A DNA stretch of 64,000 nucleotides. Source: Pyronema omphalodes. Lineage: Eukaryota > Ascomycota > Pezizomycetes > Pezizales > Pyronemataceae. Where the stretch lies: positions 62,001 through 126,000 of the forward strand of contig JAJJXM010000038.1 in NCBI GenBank assembly GCA_024516155.1. Direction: 5' to 3'. The notes under the pieces are model-generated. The model was not told where the DNA came from. It made no database searches and was given only the letters and a program-made list of their open reading frames with translations. Shown one piece after another: positions 1 to 12,107 of this stretch (position 1 is the first letter of the stretch; each line of letters starts with the position of its first letter). The translations under genes and the position numbers were made by a program.

Positions 1-429
1 ACGGAGAACGGGAAAGGAACACTTACCTCAAGGGTGTCGACTTACCCTTGAGACAACTACGAACGACGCTGATGGAGAACGAAGAAGACGAGGAAAGGTC
101 ACCTCCTTATACCTGAGGAGTATTCGGCAATACACGGCTACGATAGGGGCTGCATAGGAACAGGAGATTCCAAGAAGATGCAGATGCGGCGCAAGGGTGT
201 CATCCGGTGTTACAAGTTGGGTGAACAGTTGGGCGAAGATATAAGGCAGAGTCTAGTCAGCAAACAGGAGTGGAATGGAGGACAAGGGTCAATAGTGCAT
301 CAGCATGAGATGACGTCCAGCAGGGAACTCCACTCAGGAAACCTGTTCGATGGAACTGATATGATGCGTCCTTGGGGCTAGAGCTGCCAACTTGGAACAA
401 GATGGCGTTTGAATCCACACCAGGGTGTG

Positions 430-1090
430 GCTGCGCGCAAGTGCGCGCAGGTGGGGCACATATGACATCACACAGGAATGTGACGGAGTGATCCACTCCG
501 GTAGGGCATCAGGATGCCTTATGATGTCAGTCACCTCTACTGGCAATCGAGATTCTCTAGGGAGATCTATGATGGCGCGACTCATACGATAAATGACTCA
601 TGCGTCATTATCACAAGAGTTCATGCATGATGCAGTCAGACGGAGTTGCCCTCCGGTGTGACTCATAACCCCAGCACCTTATTGGGAGGTGTGGTAGTAC
701 GGTGAGCTATTCCAAGAATTAATTCTGACCAGGGCGAGCATTAGGCAAGTGAGCAATTAATTTAAGTGCGCGCTTAGCATGATGCAAGCCTCAGCAGATG
801 CGTCACAGCTTTGACCCATGTCTTATCTCCTAAGCTCAGTTTGGCAGTTGGTTCCCCAAGGAAGGCTGGGCGAATTTGTAGACGAAAGTCTATAAAAGAC
901 CCTATGTCTTCCCTCTGTCCCCTCCATCATCATCCATTGATCCTCTACGCGACGATACCAAATCTACACCAACGAATACCTCCAAAGACAACCCTTAAGT
1001 TTATTCGGCCTGTGATCGGTTAATTCTCGTCCTAGCTTATCTTTGGAATAAGTTCTTTTAGTTCTTGGGAACGAAGCGTCTGTCTACACC
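430..1090 (+). other. Possible LTR-retrotransposon remnant
   Basis: No protein is recognisable here. The stretch has the texture of a fungal Gypsy-type LTR: a purine-rich gcaggtggggca just before 460, repeated tgacatca/tgatgtcag/gtcatta words between 465 and 620, a TATA-like tctataaaag near 890, then a pyrimidine-rich stretch. No second LTR, primer-binding site or integrase frame is visible, so this may be a solo LTR or the 3' end of an element whose body lies outside the window. Bases 1-430 likewise show no convincing gene. The boundaries are a guess. Confidence 0.25.
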
Positions 1091-1155
1091 AGGACAGAAT
1101 ACTGGAGATACAACCGGAAAAGCCTCCGCATAGTTAGGACTGTGCCCAGGTTCAC

Positions 1156-3332
1156 ATGGGGATACTGCATGATGGGCAGTTCGGAGGGAGAGCGGATAGG
1201 GCAGCGGCGGACGCGGCAGCGGTGTTGGTAGGGTTCGTCGAAGCTGCTTGGGAAGAAAAATTGTTAGCAGGCGATCTCTTGACGGATGTCAAGGGCGCTT
1301 TCCCTACCGTCAACAGTGTTTGTTTGACCAACAAGCTGCGCAGGGCAGCCTTCGACGAAGGACTTATCCGCTGGATTACCATCTTCATGGAAGGTAGGAG
1401 AGTCGAAATTTTCCTCGCCGGGGAAGCTGGAGATCCGAAAGACACCGACACTGGGCTGCCCCAAGGCTACGCTGTGTCTCCGGTATTATTCTTGCTATAC
1501 ATAGCGGACCTGGCGCGGATGGTTGAAGCGGAGGTCGGGGTACGCTGGGGCTATCTTTCGTCGATGACGTCACGTGGCTCGTGACGGGCGCGTCAGCGAC
1601 TGACGTCACCGCCAAATTAAACCAATGCGCGTCCCTCTGCCTTGCGTGGAGTGTAGCGAACGCGGTGGTGTTCGAATCGGAGAAGACGGAGGCAATACTT
1701 TTCTCTCTGAGACGCTCCCCCCCGAACCCCGACTCACTCACGGTGACGGTGGGGCCGCACTCCATTCGGTACTCCGACACTGCTGTTCGGTGGTTAGGAT
1801 ACTGGCTGGACGCCAAACTCACCTTCAACCAGCACCGACAGAAATGGCTCTCCCGAGCCACCCAAAGACAAGCACAAATCGCACACTTGTGCAAGAAATA
1901 CGGGCTCCCCGCGGGCAGCACAGCTAATCTTCAGCAAGCTGCGGTGCAATCCGTTGCAACCAACGGCATTGAAATGAACGCCGCCCGCTGACTCCCCTCC
2001 CGAGATGCTGGCCACCTGTCCCGCCTCCAACTCATCCTCAACAAGCAGGCACGGGCCATCACCGGCTGCTTCCGTACCACCCCGCTCGGCTTCCTGGCAG
2101 CAGAAAGCGCGACGCGACCAGCAGAGTCTCTTGTGGGCGGTCGGGAAGCCCGCGTTCGAGCGCGATTGCTCACCCGCTCAGCCCCCCTGGCTCCAGCCCC
2201 CCGTCTCCGACCGCCGATATCGTCCGGCAATTAACTCAGGGCGCAACGACCCGATCGGGCTTCCACCACGTTGAGAGAGTTTTCCCCCCTCTCCCCCAGC
2301 AGTTCCCTGGCACTGTGGTCATTGCATCTTGGAATGAGGCAACTGAGTGCGCTCAACAGTGGAGGAACCTGGACTCCTCCTGCGTTTGGACCGACGGATC
2401 GCGCATGGAAGACGTCGCCGGTTCCGGCTTCGTCCGCTACGTTCGGGGAGTCCTCACTTCCTCCTGCTTCTGCGTGGGACGTCATGCAGAAGTCTATGAT
2501 GCCGAGCTTCATGCCATTCTGATGGCCCTGCCAGACTACTGGGATAACTACCACTACTCGGTAGTTCGCCCCCCCCCCCCCCCCGCTCCTCACAATGTTT
2601 TCAGATGCGCAAGCTGCGCTGCAGCGACTGCTCTCTGACGTGCCTGGCCCGGGCCAGAACCTGCAACGCCTGATCTCGACGGAAGTCGCAAAACTCCACG
2701 CCTTCACTGGCATTGAGGTAGTCTTCCGGTGGGTACCCGGCCACAGCGATATTCTGGAAAACGAGGCCGCGGATGCGGCACCAAAACAAGGCACAAGTCA
2801 CCGGTGCTTAGCCCACCCCCTCCGCGGGTGCGCGAACCCCGTCAGCTTCCCGCTCCCTTGAACATCACTTGCGCATGTCAATCGCGCAGCGACGGAGATA
2901 CCCAGAGCAATTGCAGCGAAGTGGGTGTGCCAGCGTACCGACCTTAACGCATCTTATCGCCGCCGAAAAAAGTGGGGTATCCGCGACGGCCTGAAAACCG
3001 TGCCAAAACACCGGGCCGCGGCGTTTTTCCAGGTTGCTTCCGGTCATGCGCTGATCGGCACACACCTCTTGCGCATAAAGGAACGGGACTCCGATCACTG
3101 TTGGTGGTGCGATTCCGGAGAACGCCAAACGCGGGGCCACCTGTTTGGGGCATACGATGGCTGGCAACGCGAGTACGAGGTACTCGCTCAAGAGGTGGAA
3201 AAAATAACGGGAAAGCCGCGGCGACGGCGGGGAAGGCTGAAGGCGGTGGAAATTTTTTCGGACGATGGGCTTACCAAAGCGATCATGGAATACCTTCCGG
3301 CCACGGAGGTGGGAAGGCGCTACGTAGGATGA
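1156..3332 (+). pseudogene. LINE ORF2 fragment: reverse transcriptase, RNase H, Cys/His tail (broken)
   Basis: RT motifs appear in order: QFGGR (about 1178), DVKGAFPTV (about 1288, catalytic Asp), GLPQGYAVSPVLF (about 1455), then FVDD (about 1568), which is readable only after a frameshift between about 1540 and 1565. A thumb-like motif (ITGCFRTTPLG) follows an in-frame TGA at 1989-1991. RNase H is seen as WTDGSRM (about 2390), AELHAI (about 2506), FSDAQAAL (about 2598) and WVPGHSDILENEAADA (about 2730). The RNase H frame is broken at the 16-base C run at 2569-2584, and another TGA lies at 2859-2861. The end carries CWWC...H, a degenerate form of the Cys/His motif closing such ORFs. With at least two frameshifts and several stops it cannot encode a working protein. 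Confidence 0.85.
2569..2584. repeat. Poly-C tract (16) inside the LINE RNase H region
   Basis: Sixteen consecutive C. The RNase H reading frame changes across this run, so a homopolymer length change (biological or a sequencing error) is the likely cause of that frameshift. Confidence 0.9.
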
Positions 3333-3712
3333 GGACGGCACGGGTGGGTGAGGCCAAATTGGGAACACGGGGAATGAGGCGATGCGAGATACGGGGCTTT
3401 TCCTTTTTTTCTTTTCGTTTGGTTGAGACGCATCTCTTTGGTTTCCTTTGAATTTCTCGCGATGTATTTGAGCAGTCTGCTTCTAAGCGACTTTGTCTCT
3501 TTTCCCTTTTTATTTTTTCTATTCTTTTCTTTTCTGGGGGTGTACGGTTTGACTGGTTATTTCCCTTTTCTTTTCTTTTTGGGGTGTGTAACGGGGATAG
3601 GAGATAGGGGCGCCTCATTAGGTGGTCTTGGCCACGAGGACGGGACACCCGGATTTCTTTCTTCCTGCATAGGCCTTTCAGGCCTCGAACAGTGTATGAT
3701 ACAAAACAAAAC

Positions 3713-6700
3713 AAACTCCCACACAGATCAGTACTCAGTAAATCGCCTGGACTCCAAGTGGACCATTACCTTCTTGCGTATCAAAATCACTAGCTCTTCA
3801 TCTGTGCATAATGCGATCACCACATCCAAATCTGTCCTGTACTGTCCTGCTTGGGTGCTTGTCAGGCATCCAGGGTGTTGGTCCAAGCTGCTTGACCCGT
3901 TGGAGTCTCATTCCGAAGAGGTCGGGTAGGTACATTGCAGTTGTGATGCGGTACAGGTGTGCGTTGACACTGCTGGTGCGGGGCAATAACTCGGGTATCT
4001 TGATGGCACAGTGGTGCCCATCAGGTCGATCGGATGATGTGGATTCTCTAGTGGTCCTTTTCTGCATTTTCGCATACACTTTTCGGCCTAGGTACCTCAA
4101 ATATCAGTCCCATTCAAGATGTTGTAATAGGGATAGGCTGCCATGTAACCTTGTTATGGCGAAGTGCATAGACCGCTCTCGGTGATATCAAAGACAATGT
4201 GACCAAAGTTGTGGTTGGGAATTGTCGGCAATTCCTGGCCGACCGAGGAAAAATAATGTTAAAGTAACCAGTGCTTCAGCAAACATTCCGATGATCACAG
4301 CAAAACCCGGCGTTGATGACTGAATATTCATATCATGACGGAGTGTACCAGGCAAAGCATAATGTCGGCAGTCCAGATATTCCAGGCATGACAGATTGTT
4401 GTGAGCGCTTCAGTTGCTGGATGATGCTGAGAAGACTTCGGTGGGGAATGGAGGGCTATATATACTTTTGCTCGCGGCACGATTGTTTCCAAGTAGCGGA
4501 TACTTTTAGGATCCCTGGATTTTGCCCACGGAAGAATCAGGTTCAGCATGCTCCACTTCTCCACTTCAAGTTGCGAGGACGCGTCGGTTGCATTGCGCAT
4601 TCCGGTTTCTGATAGCAAATACCTTACGTCAGCTCCCTCTCCGGCCGCTTCCTTTCTCTACTTGACCCGTCACGTCGTCATCTGCGGCTTCAACCGGCGG
4701 GCGGCATATGTCGTCACTCGCGACGTAATTGCGCTGGAGGTACGTTTCCAGGCATTATTAACCTGGTCTGGCCGAGATTCGTCGCAGTTACTTCATAGAA
4801 ATAGCAAGACCGCTTACGCAATGACCCAGCTTGTATCATTCCAAATGCTGTTCGTATAGTGTCCGTCACATCTCAGCAGGATCGGAAAACTCCCGCTTCA
4901 AACTAACTGCGCCTCTGTCTGCGTCATCTCACAATTCTGTGGCATGTTTCTGTCCCCTATTCCCGCCACCAACGTAATCATACCGATGTTGTCATAAGCT
5001 CCTGACGTATCCGTTCTCATGCTGTTCGGCTGGTTGTTTATGACAAGTGGGGGATGTACTATACACGTCATCACAAACTACATGTCTCCTTTGAATGTTG
5101 CTTTCGAAAGTCTGAAATTTGTCCTCGTGGACAGATTTGGAATGAGCCACGAAACTGTTGCAACATGATACGTACGCAGTGACGATAGAGCGGGATGGTG
5201 GAGGACATGCAACAGCGACCTATCCCCAGTGCTGAAAATTGGTAGACGCCGGTCAAGCAATCTGTGCAGGTGAATGCGGCATGGTGGATGATACTCAGAA
5301 TATGGAAAGCAGACAACTCAGGGGTGGTAAAGTATCAGATCATGTCACGTTCTGCCGTGACGAGTAACAATTTTTTCTTAACCTCGTTCGTACCCTCTTG
5401 AGATATCATCTTTTTGTCCGGCTCAATCTGCATGATCATAATGCGTTCGACAATAGTAACGCACCATCAGATGGATTCGAGACATCGGAGAATTGCTCGG
5501 CTCGGGTATGTCGATAACAAGCCTTCATATACACATTGTACCAAGGCTTTCACTGTGGACACGAAGTTATCGTCACTGACGATTGATATTATTTTACTTT
5601 GAGTCTTGACCATGTTAACTGCCTTTTCCATGTCACTTCCAACCATGCGTTCTCAATTTCTAAACCATAGTATCTCACGAATTTCACTAACGGCGCCAGG
5701 GAATTCCTCGTGTCTTGGGCATTCTGCCTTTCGGCTGAATTTTCGGGGTTATAAGTTTTTGGTGCAGAAGTCAATGGCGGTTATTACGCCATCTCCGAGT
5801 TCCCTCACTGCGCTGTTATACGTCGTCGCAGTAATTGCGAGATGGGTATTGAAATGACTACCTTTTGTCCGTGGAAACGGGTGACCGAAGACTCTGTCAT
5901 CAATGGAATCAGTGAGCAGGTATAGTTGAACATCGAAGGATGGTGATAAATCTAAACTGGAATGAAACCTCGATATCGGCAAAATAAATCAAGAACCACG
6001 AGCATTGAGTTAATATATACCCACAAGGGCAGTGGGCGAGGCCATGGGGGAATTGAAAGTGTCCGTTGACGAGGTGCTTCCGAAGCATAAGCTCCATGTT
6101 TCTCGACTAAAATTTTGCTCTCCGCACACCCTATCCGAATCACATCTTGTGACGTGGCGATCAACCAAGGCCAATAAAGCGAAGAATACTGTCTGTTCAG
6201 GCATGTAGCTATGACACATTAGTATTGCTTCTACAATGGATCATTAGTTTGGTACAATATTTTCAAATCAACACAGCGGCTGTAAATATTTCCATGGTTT
6301 GACGCGAGTTATATACATCGGGGCTTTCCTTTTTATGCTAGGTCCTCATTTGCGCTAACAATCACAGTATTCTGGTAGTACTACTCTGTTAGAATACTTC
6401 GTGTCTTAGGCATCCATCGTCACTGTAGTTACTATTATTTGAGGTCCAATTTCCCGGATGGTATCTTTACCGGCAGTCAGGTTTAATAAGACATACAACC
6501 ACCGCTCACAAAATGTACAGCAGGTATCTATAGCATACGTCTCAATCATCTGAAAAGTTTGCTATCATAACAATATTGCGTTTCTAACATATCTTACACC
6601 TCACGTCCGTTTCTAGCAAAACGAAATTCACATCCTGATTCACACCTTTTAGATCCTTTCCCGGCGACTATCTTCCTGCTCTAAAATACATACATAATTG

Positions 6701-6850
6701 TGTATACAGAGATATTAGTCATCATCGCCAATCCAACAATCCAACTACAGTTCAGCACTGCTCTGATAATCAGTATCATTCCCATGACAGCTTGACATCG
6801 GTATTGATGCTATAGCCTACTATTCTCCGCATCCGAGAACCAAGTCAATC
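3713..6850 (-). pseudogene. Gene-poor stretch with decayed minus-strand coding remnants
   Basis: No intact gene is present. Several short minus-strand frames have protein-like composition and appear to be pieces of one or two decayed genes: 4618-4328 (with RYLETIVPRAKVYIALHSPP), 4100-3798 (with NAHLYRITTAMYLPDLFG), 5774-5589 (with VKFVRYYGLEIENAWLEV) and overlapping frames at 6219-5749. Neighbouring fragments sit in different frames and are separated by stops. I do not recognise the family. The remainder is AT-rich with no RNA gene or repeat that I could identify. Confidence 0.3.
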
Positions 6851-7700
6851 AACGATTAAACAACCTGCGTATCGACAATCTCGTGACACAGTCCATGATT
6901 GGAGATTTTGTTTGATATAGGTTTACAATTGGAGGGCACAAAGGATTCTGTGATGCCACGGAGAATAAAAATATCATAGCAAATCTTAAGGTAGTATGTA
7001 ATTAATGGACCTGTAAACCATAGACAAGTAATATAGGTGGATGGGGAAATAATAAAAGATAGGGTATATTTGAAGTTTAACTCTTGCTTCTTAATACTGT
7101 GAAAAGCCACTACACTTGTGGGGAAAGGGGGCCACAAAAAGGTATGTGGTGCTATGACAAAAGGTAATAGGTAATAAATAACGAATACTGTAACAACGCA
7201 ACAACGCCTAGAAAAGTACACATAGAAACGGAAAAACAGAAAGAAAAAACAGAAAGGGAAAACGAAAGCAGAAAGTAGTAAACTAATGGTCTTAGACTGG
7301 GAAAGACACAAAGGTAGGTATAACGTGAAATGAAGCACACACCAAAAGTATCACCACTACGGTCACCACGACCATCACCACCATTGCGAACAACGACGCC
7401 AACAAGACCACAACGACCGCTCCCAATACTACCAAAACGACCACTGTCAAAACTACGAACACTATCAAAACTACCAACATTAACACCCCGTCTCAAGTCC
7501 AGCTAATCCTGTCTCTGCAATAGTCAGAAGACAAAGACTACAGCGGCTGTTAACCAAAACCCCAATACATCGCCCTATCACCTATCTTTCATCACTCATC
7601 ACACATTCCTCATTCGCCATCATCTAACCACTACCACGTTCCTTAAAACAGATGTATGTCATAACATCCAGGTTACGTCCATTAGTCATCATACGTCTTT
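6851..7700. other. Intergenic; low-complexity and Thr-codon-rich tract
   Basis: No convincing gene. The minus-strand frames at 6856-7496 are Phe/Leu/Val-rich low-complexity readings. On the plus strand, 7343-7505 reads as a Thr/Asn/Lys-rich stretch (ACC/ACT/ACG codons) with a stop just upstream and no ATG, so it could be a relic of a mucin-like exon or a simple-sequence drift product. The last part is the 3' flank of the Aurora kinase gene. Confidence 0.4.
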
Positions 7701-9283
7701 CTAATCCCTCTCAGGTCTGTCGGGTCTTTCGGCCCGTTCGGTCCTTTCACCACGCTCAGGAGCCCTGTCCCTAGACGCCCGCTGGCTAACGTTCGCTGTC
7801 TTGCATCTTCCTGTGACGTGCTTTACAATCCATGGATGTTTCATGATATCGGTTATTGGGATTCTTTGTTCGGGTTTGACGACTAGTAGCTGTATTATGT
7901 ATTAGCCATTGTTATTTTCTGAACCTTGATTGTAATATATGAGAATATCGAGTTTTCACGGAGGGCAGGTTGATGTGGATGATTGGGTAGTTATACCTTA
8001 CGAATCAAATCCGCTGCTTCGGGAGAAATGAAATCTGGGATTTTCATATCACCCTTAACGATTCTCTTTTGCGTTTCAATAGGAGTATCTTCAAATGGTG
8101 CAGCACCAACCAGGAACTCATAAGTAAGAACTCCTAGTGACCATAAGTCTACTTTGTCGCTATGGTATTGAGAGCCGTTAAGCATCTCTGGGGGAAGGTA
8201 ATCCAGAGTTCCACACATGGTGGTTCGTCTGGAGTTTGGTGCATGAACCGACCATCCGAAGTCTGATAGTTTAATTTCGCCGTGGATTCCAACGAGGATA
8301 TTTTCCGGCTTGATGTCGCGGTGAATTACGTGTTTCTTATGCAAGTATTGGAGTGCTGCTGCCATTTGCGCAATATACTATTTTTTTTATGGTATTAGCC
8401 GAGTTACCGAGTCATTCCCGACTTGTGTGTTGTTTTGTTTCCTCTTATGTACCACCATATCTGCTCCAAGGGAAGATGTGGACTAACTAACCTCCGCCGC
8501 TCTCGGTTCCGAAAATCTTCCCGCCTTCTGAAGCATTTTATAAAGCTCACCCTGTCCGGCAAACTCAAGGATCAAAAACACCCGTTTACTATCGTGAAAA
8601 TGACCATAAAGCTGCAAAATATTCGGATGTCTCAAATTTGATTGAATCTCAATCTCTCTTCGTAGCTGTTTTTCCACCTTGTTTTTCTGTAGTTCGTTTT
8701 TATGTAGCACCTTTAGCGCACACACAAACCCATTCTTTCTTTCCTTAGCAAGATACACACGTCCGAATTTTCCCTTTCCTAATGGCCGTCCGATTTCAAA
8801 CATTCCAAGATGAAACTCTCTTGGAGCTTGAGGTGGCGGCATACTAGGAGGGATTGAGGAACTGGTGGTGCTGTTTCGTGGGTCCCGGGCCGATTGGACA
8901 TCGGATGCATAGTTGTCTTTCCGAACCGCGGAGGTCATATCGCCGGATGTACTGCGCCATGATGCTTGATTCTGAGTTGCGAGCTTTAGAAGAGGGTGAC
9001 GGGAATGAGATGGGGTGCTATAAATCGCGGAGGTAGTCGAGGTAGTCGTAGAAGAGGTGTACTGCGGAGAAAGAAGAGGTTAGCATTGTTTGCGCAGTGG
9101 AGCTTATACATCAAGCCGCCGCGTCGCATTACATTGCGCGCTTGAGTGGGCTGCAGTTTCCGTTGCGCTTCTCAGCGCCCATAGGAGTCAGAAATAACAA
9201 ACCTTCTTCTCCCCCCGCTCTCTGTTATCTTCATCCGCAATATGGGTTCCCGCCAATCTCGACTCAAGCTGTCTAACGGCCAT
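7701..9283 (-). CDS. IPL1: Aurora-family serine/threonine kinase
   Basis: Mitotic kinase of the chromosomal passenger complex, which corrects kinetochore-microtubule attachment. Four exons on the minus strand join in frame: 9283-9203, 9061-8492, 8377-7997 and 7889-7701, giving 406 residues. The introns have good sites (gttagt donor at 8491, gtataa donor at 7996). The first exon encodes [10 protein letters not shown], matching the short N-terminal motif of fungal Aurora kinases, and is joined by an intron with a gctaac branch site. Visible residues: P-loop GKGKFGRV (about 122-129), catalytic Lys in ALK (144), HRDIKPEN (Asp 238), the Aurora-type DFGWSV (256-261), the activation loop RRTTMCGT (Thr 269/270) and the C-lobe end HPWIVKHV. 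The C-terminal tail is an Arg/Glu-rich [18 protein letters not shown] stretch. Length and layout are normal, and it appears intact. Confidence 0.93.
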
Positions 9284-11396
9284 GCTGTGTCGCTATTTCC
9301 CGTAGTATTTGTCGCCTTATATCTGCGTTCCCTCTACTCCCAGTGTCGCTGCGCAATAGAACTCGGTAACGTATACTGAAATCGAAAGGCGGTAATCGTG
9401 TTGTAGCGAACGTGGTTATTGAAAAAAGTAGGCGTGGATGTGTGCTGAGAAGAGTATGGGTGAGAGTCCAAGGCGCTGCCCCATAAACGCGCTCTGCCTA
9501 CCCGAACGCTGTTGCCAGGGCAACAAGGTCCCGGGGCATCACTAATGTCGTACAAGGCAAGGCTAACAAGGCTTAGAAAGCTAGTGGATGGCGGGGGCTA
9601 GTGGATTTTGTAAGTAAAGGAACCACAGGCTACACGACGACTGGACAGGCACCGCAATTCACACAGGGCGGTACCCTAATATCATCGAGGATCGTCTTTA
9701 TATACGGCTAGTCGAAGACTAACGGCTGAAACCATCTTACGGGTGTCATTGAGTGATGCAAGCGGTGTTTCCGTTTTTTACAGATCGCACCAGATGAGGT
9801 GTAAGTAGTTTTGTATTATATCTACCTGATTAGTAATGAAGCTTCAAATTCAACATCACCAATTTTCTCCAAATGTCAACCAGCAATACGAATTGTAATA
9901 ATCCCTACATACCTTGCCTTTCATAACTAGCTATTTTAAGATCTCAAGGTGACTTCAATCACAATGGGCTTCAACTATTAATCAACTATCAAACTTCACC
10001 ACCGAACACAAGCTCTCTACTACTTCAGGAACATATACTTATCATTCCGACCTCAGCTAGGAATATAAGTTACTTTACCATCGACTAGTATCTTTTGTAC
10101 AAATTCCCAATTAAACCCCCACCACAATCACGACTTCTGTAGTCTTCTATCCCCTGCCATCGAAAACCTATCACCATTCACCTCTGCAGATATCTGTCCA
10201 AACAACACACATAGACGAATAAGCAAACCCTATCCATATCCCTTTCCATATCATCCAAAACCCTCAAAATAACAACTCTGTATCCATACCATATCACCAC
10301 ACATCCAGCCCCATAAAGCCCTGACTCCTAGATTTACCCCATCATGCACGTATCCTTGACTGCCAACTATGAACTATAAACTGTAAACTGATGCACTTGA
10401 GCTATCTATATGAAAATCTCTGGTGGATGAGATTGATAAATCACTAGGTTGTTGGGCTTATGGACATGTTGATTATGTATTGACCAAGGACTGGGGAAGG
10501 AAGGGAGGTACGATAACCTGACCTATGCTGGGGTGATGGTGTTGATGTGGGATTGGGGATGTGGGATTGGGCATTGGGGGCTTATTCGTAATAGGTACAT
10601 GATAACATTGGGAATCAAAAGTCTACATTGTAATGGAACTTTACAGGAATGTAGTAATGGAGCTGTGAATTCTGAGTTCTTGGCTCCCGCCACTGTGTGT
10701 TAGATTCCCTCCTCTGCCATTCCTCAATCATACATACGATGTCTCTCTATACCTCAGGGTTATACCACCCATTCCCAAATTTTATTAAGGCGTATCAAGT
10801 TTTTTTTTTTTTTCTACAAATCATAATGTATAAGACAATGGATATCGGACATGGAAACTAGTCCCGATCCTGCGGGTAGATATAGATAAATAAAGTTGTC
10901 TGGTTTGATTACTTCCCATACTTTAGTCGGGATCGTTAACAGTTTCTGGAATTTTGCGGAAACTTGGTTTGTAGCTAAGAAAGATATGTCTCGGTATATG
11001 TAAATTTTGGAACAATCTGGTGTGTGTGTATCATAGGGGTGGGATTACCGTTATTTTAACTCACTTTCTTTTTTTCTAAAAAATAAAATAAAAAATAAAA
11101 TAAAAATGAATACACGGAGGTAATTGCTTCAATTTTAGATTTTGGGATGTGGGATGGGGATTTTTCTATTCCATTCATCATATCGTACATATTATATAAA
11201 AGGGATCTTTCATTGCCTTTGTCTCCTTTCTTGCTATATTCGCCAACGTCTTCATTTCCATTGTCACTTCTGCAGCCTCCACCTTTGGAGTTTCGCCTGG
11301 GCTGTTTTTGACTGCTGCCCACTCCTGTATCCTTCCTTTCTTCCTTCTTGCTTTCCGTTGCTCCGCTTCTCTTTTCTTCGCTTCGCCTTGCTCCCT
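9284..11396. other. Intergenic, no gene seen
   Basis: Two kilobases of AT-rich DNA between the 5' end of the Aurora kinase gene and the 3' end of ATP23. Bases 9800-10330 are C/A-rich on the plus strand. A T run lies at about 10800-10814 and an A/T-rich block at 11070-11110. No supported gene or RNA was found. Confidence 0.5.
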
Positions 11397-12107
11397 CTAC
11401 CGGTAAATCTCTCTAAACGGTCTGGTATCCGCAAAAGCCGAATCAAACACCTCATTCACAACTCTAACCGCATGCTCATCATCTTTGCACTTTGGATGAG
11501 CCCTAACCGACAACGCAGCTCTTCTCCTTACACACTCCTGATGATGAGCAGTGAAGTCCCAAATTCCTCTTGTAAACGCCTCTCTGGTCCATCTACACTC
11601 TCCCGATAAACTAGACGCCCTAACCTCCGCCGTAGCATGATGTCTAAGGTCCTGCCAATCCACATCAAATCTAAGGTGATCATAAGCATGAACCAACTCA
11701 TGCGCCAAAGTATCCTCCAAATGACCTCTATCCCTTAGTTGGTTCTGACATAACAAAATTCCATACTTTGGCGAGAAACCACCACTCTGGAATTGATCAC
11801 AAGGTAAACAACGAATGTTTGATCTGTCGAGCTGTCCATTTACTGCGCGGACATTTTCGAGCATGAATCGGATGATCGGTGAGAATTTTAATAGGTAGTC
11901 GAGGTTCTTTTCGCATTTTGCGCATTCCCGGTCTCGTCGTTGTTGAAGACGTGTGGCTTCGAAGTTGGCGCGTTCGGCTTCGGTCATTCCCATCCCGGTG
12001 GTGTAGGCGAAGGTTTGCCGCCACCATTCGCCGCTGCCGACGGTGGGCTTGGTGGTCTCGACGGCTGAGGGAGAGGACTCGGGGGTGGTGGAAGGAGTGG
12101 TGGCCAT
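11397..12107 (-). CDS. ATP23: Mitochondrial inner-membrane metalloprotease Atp23
   Basis: Zinc metalloprotease and chaperone of the mitochondrial intermembrane space that matures and helps assemble ATP synthase subunit 6 and trims other proteins. The single exon gives 236 residues from the ATG of MATTPSTTPE; the open frame continues 24 codons upstream but without an ATG. The zinc-binding HELVHAYDH begins at about residue 136 (His136, Glu137, His140). Two CxxC pairs (about 62-65 and 100-103) and the family block RASSLSGECRW are present, and the protein ends DTRPFREIYR as in other fungal members. The first 35 residues are Thr/Ser/Pro-rich and poorly conserved. Length is typical. It lies tail-to-head behind the Aurora kinase gene on the same strand and is divergent from PRO1. 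Confidence 0.93.
   Translation of the reverse strand: MATTPSTTPESSPSAVETTKPTVGSGEWWRQTFAYTTGMGMTEAERANFEATRLQQRRDRECAKCEKNLDYLLKFSPIIRFMLENVRAVNGQLDRSNIRCLPCDQFQSGGFSPKYGILLCQNQLRDRGHLEDTLAHELVHAYDHLRFDVDWQDLRHHATAEVRASSLSGECRWTREAFTRGIWDFTAHHQECVRRRAALSVRAHPKCKDDEHAVRVVNEVFDSAFADTRPFREIYR

Larger units (their letters stand above)
1150..3712 (+). mobile_element. 5'-truncated non-LTR retrotransposon (LINE with RNase H)
   Basis: The element starts inside the reverse-transcriptase domain. ORF1, the endonuclease and the first RT blocks are absent, which is the usual 5' truncation of LINE insertions. It runs through RT, RNase H and a C-terminal Cys-rich motif, then a T-rich 3' untranslated part (3333-3690), and ends in an A-rich tail of acaaaacaaaacaaa type at about 3698-3712. 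RNase H plus a terminal Cys/His motif is the layout of fungal I/Tad-type LINEs. The left boundary is set by where homology-like coding begins, so it is approximate. No target-site duplication was identified. Confidence 0.8.

Noticed and set aside
6856..7496. Two minus-strand frames of 160 and 114 codons
   Set aside because: Phe/Leu- or Gly/Val-rich low-complexity readings without splice context. The Thr-rich plus-strand reading explains part of the bias.
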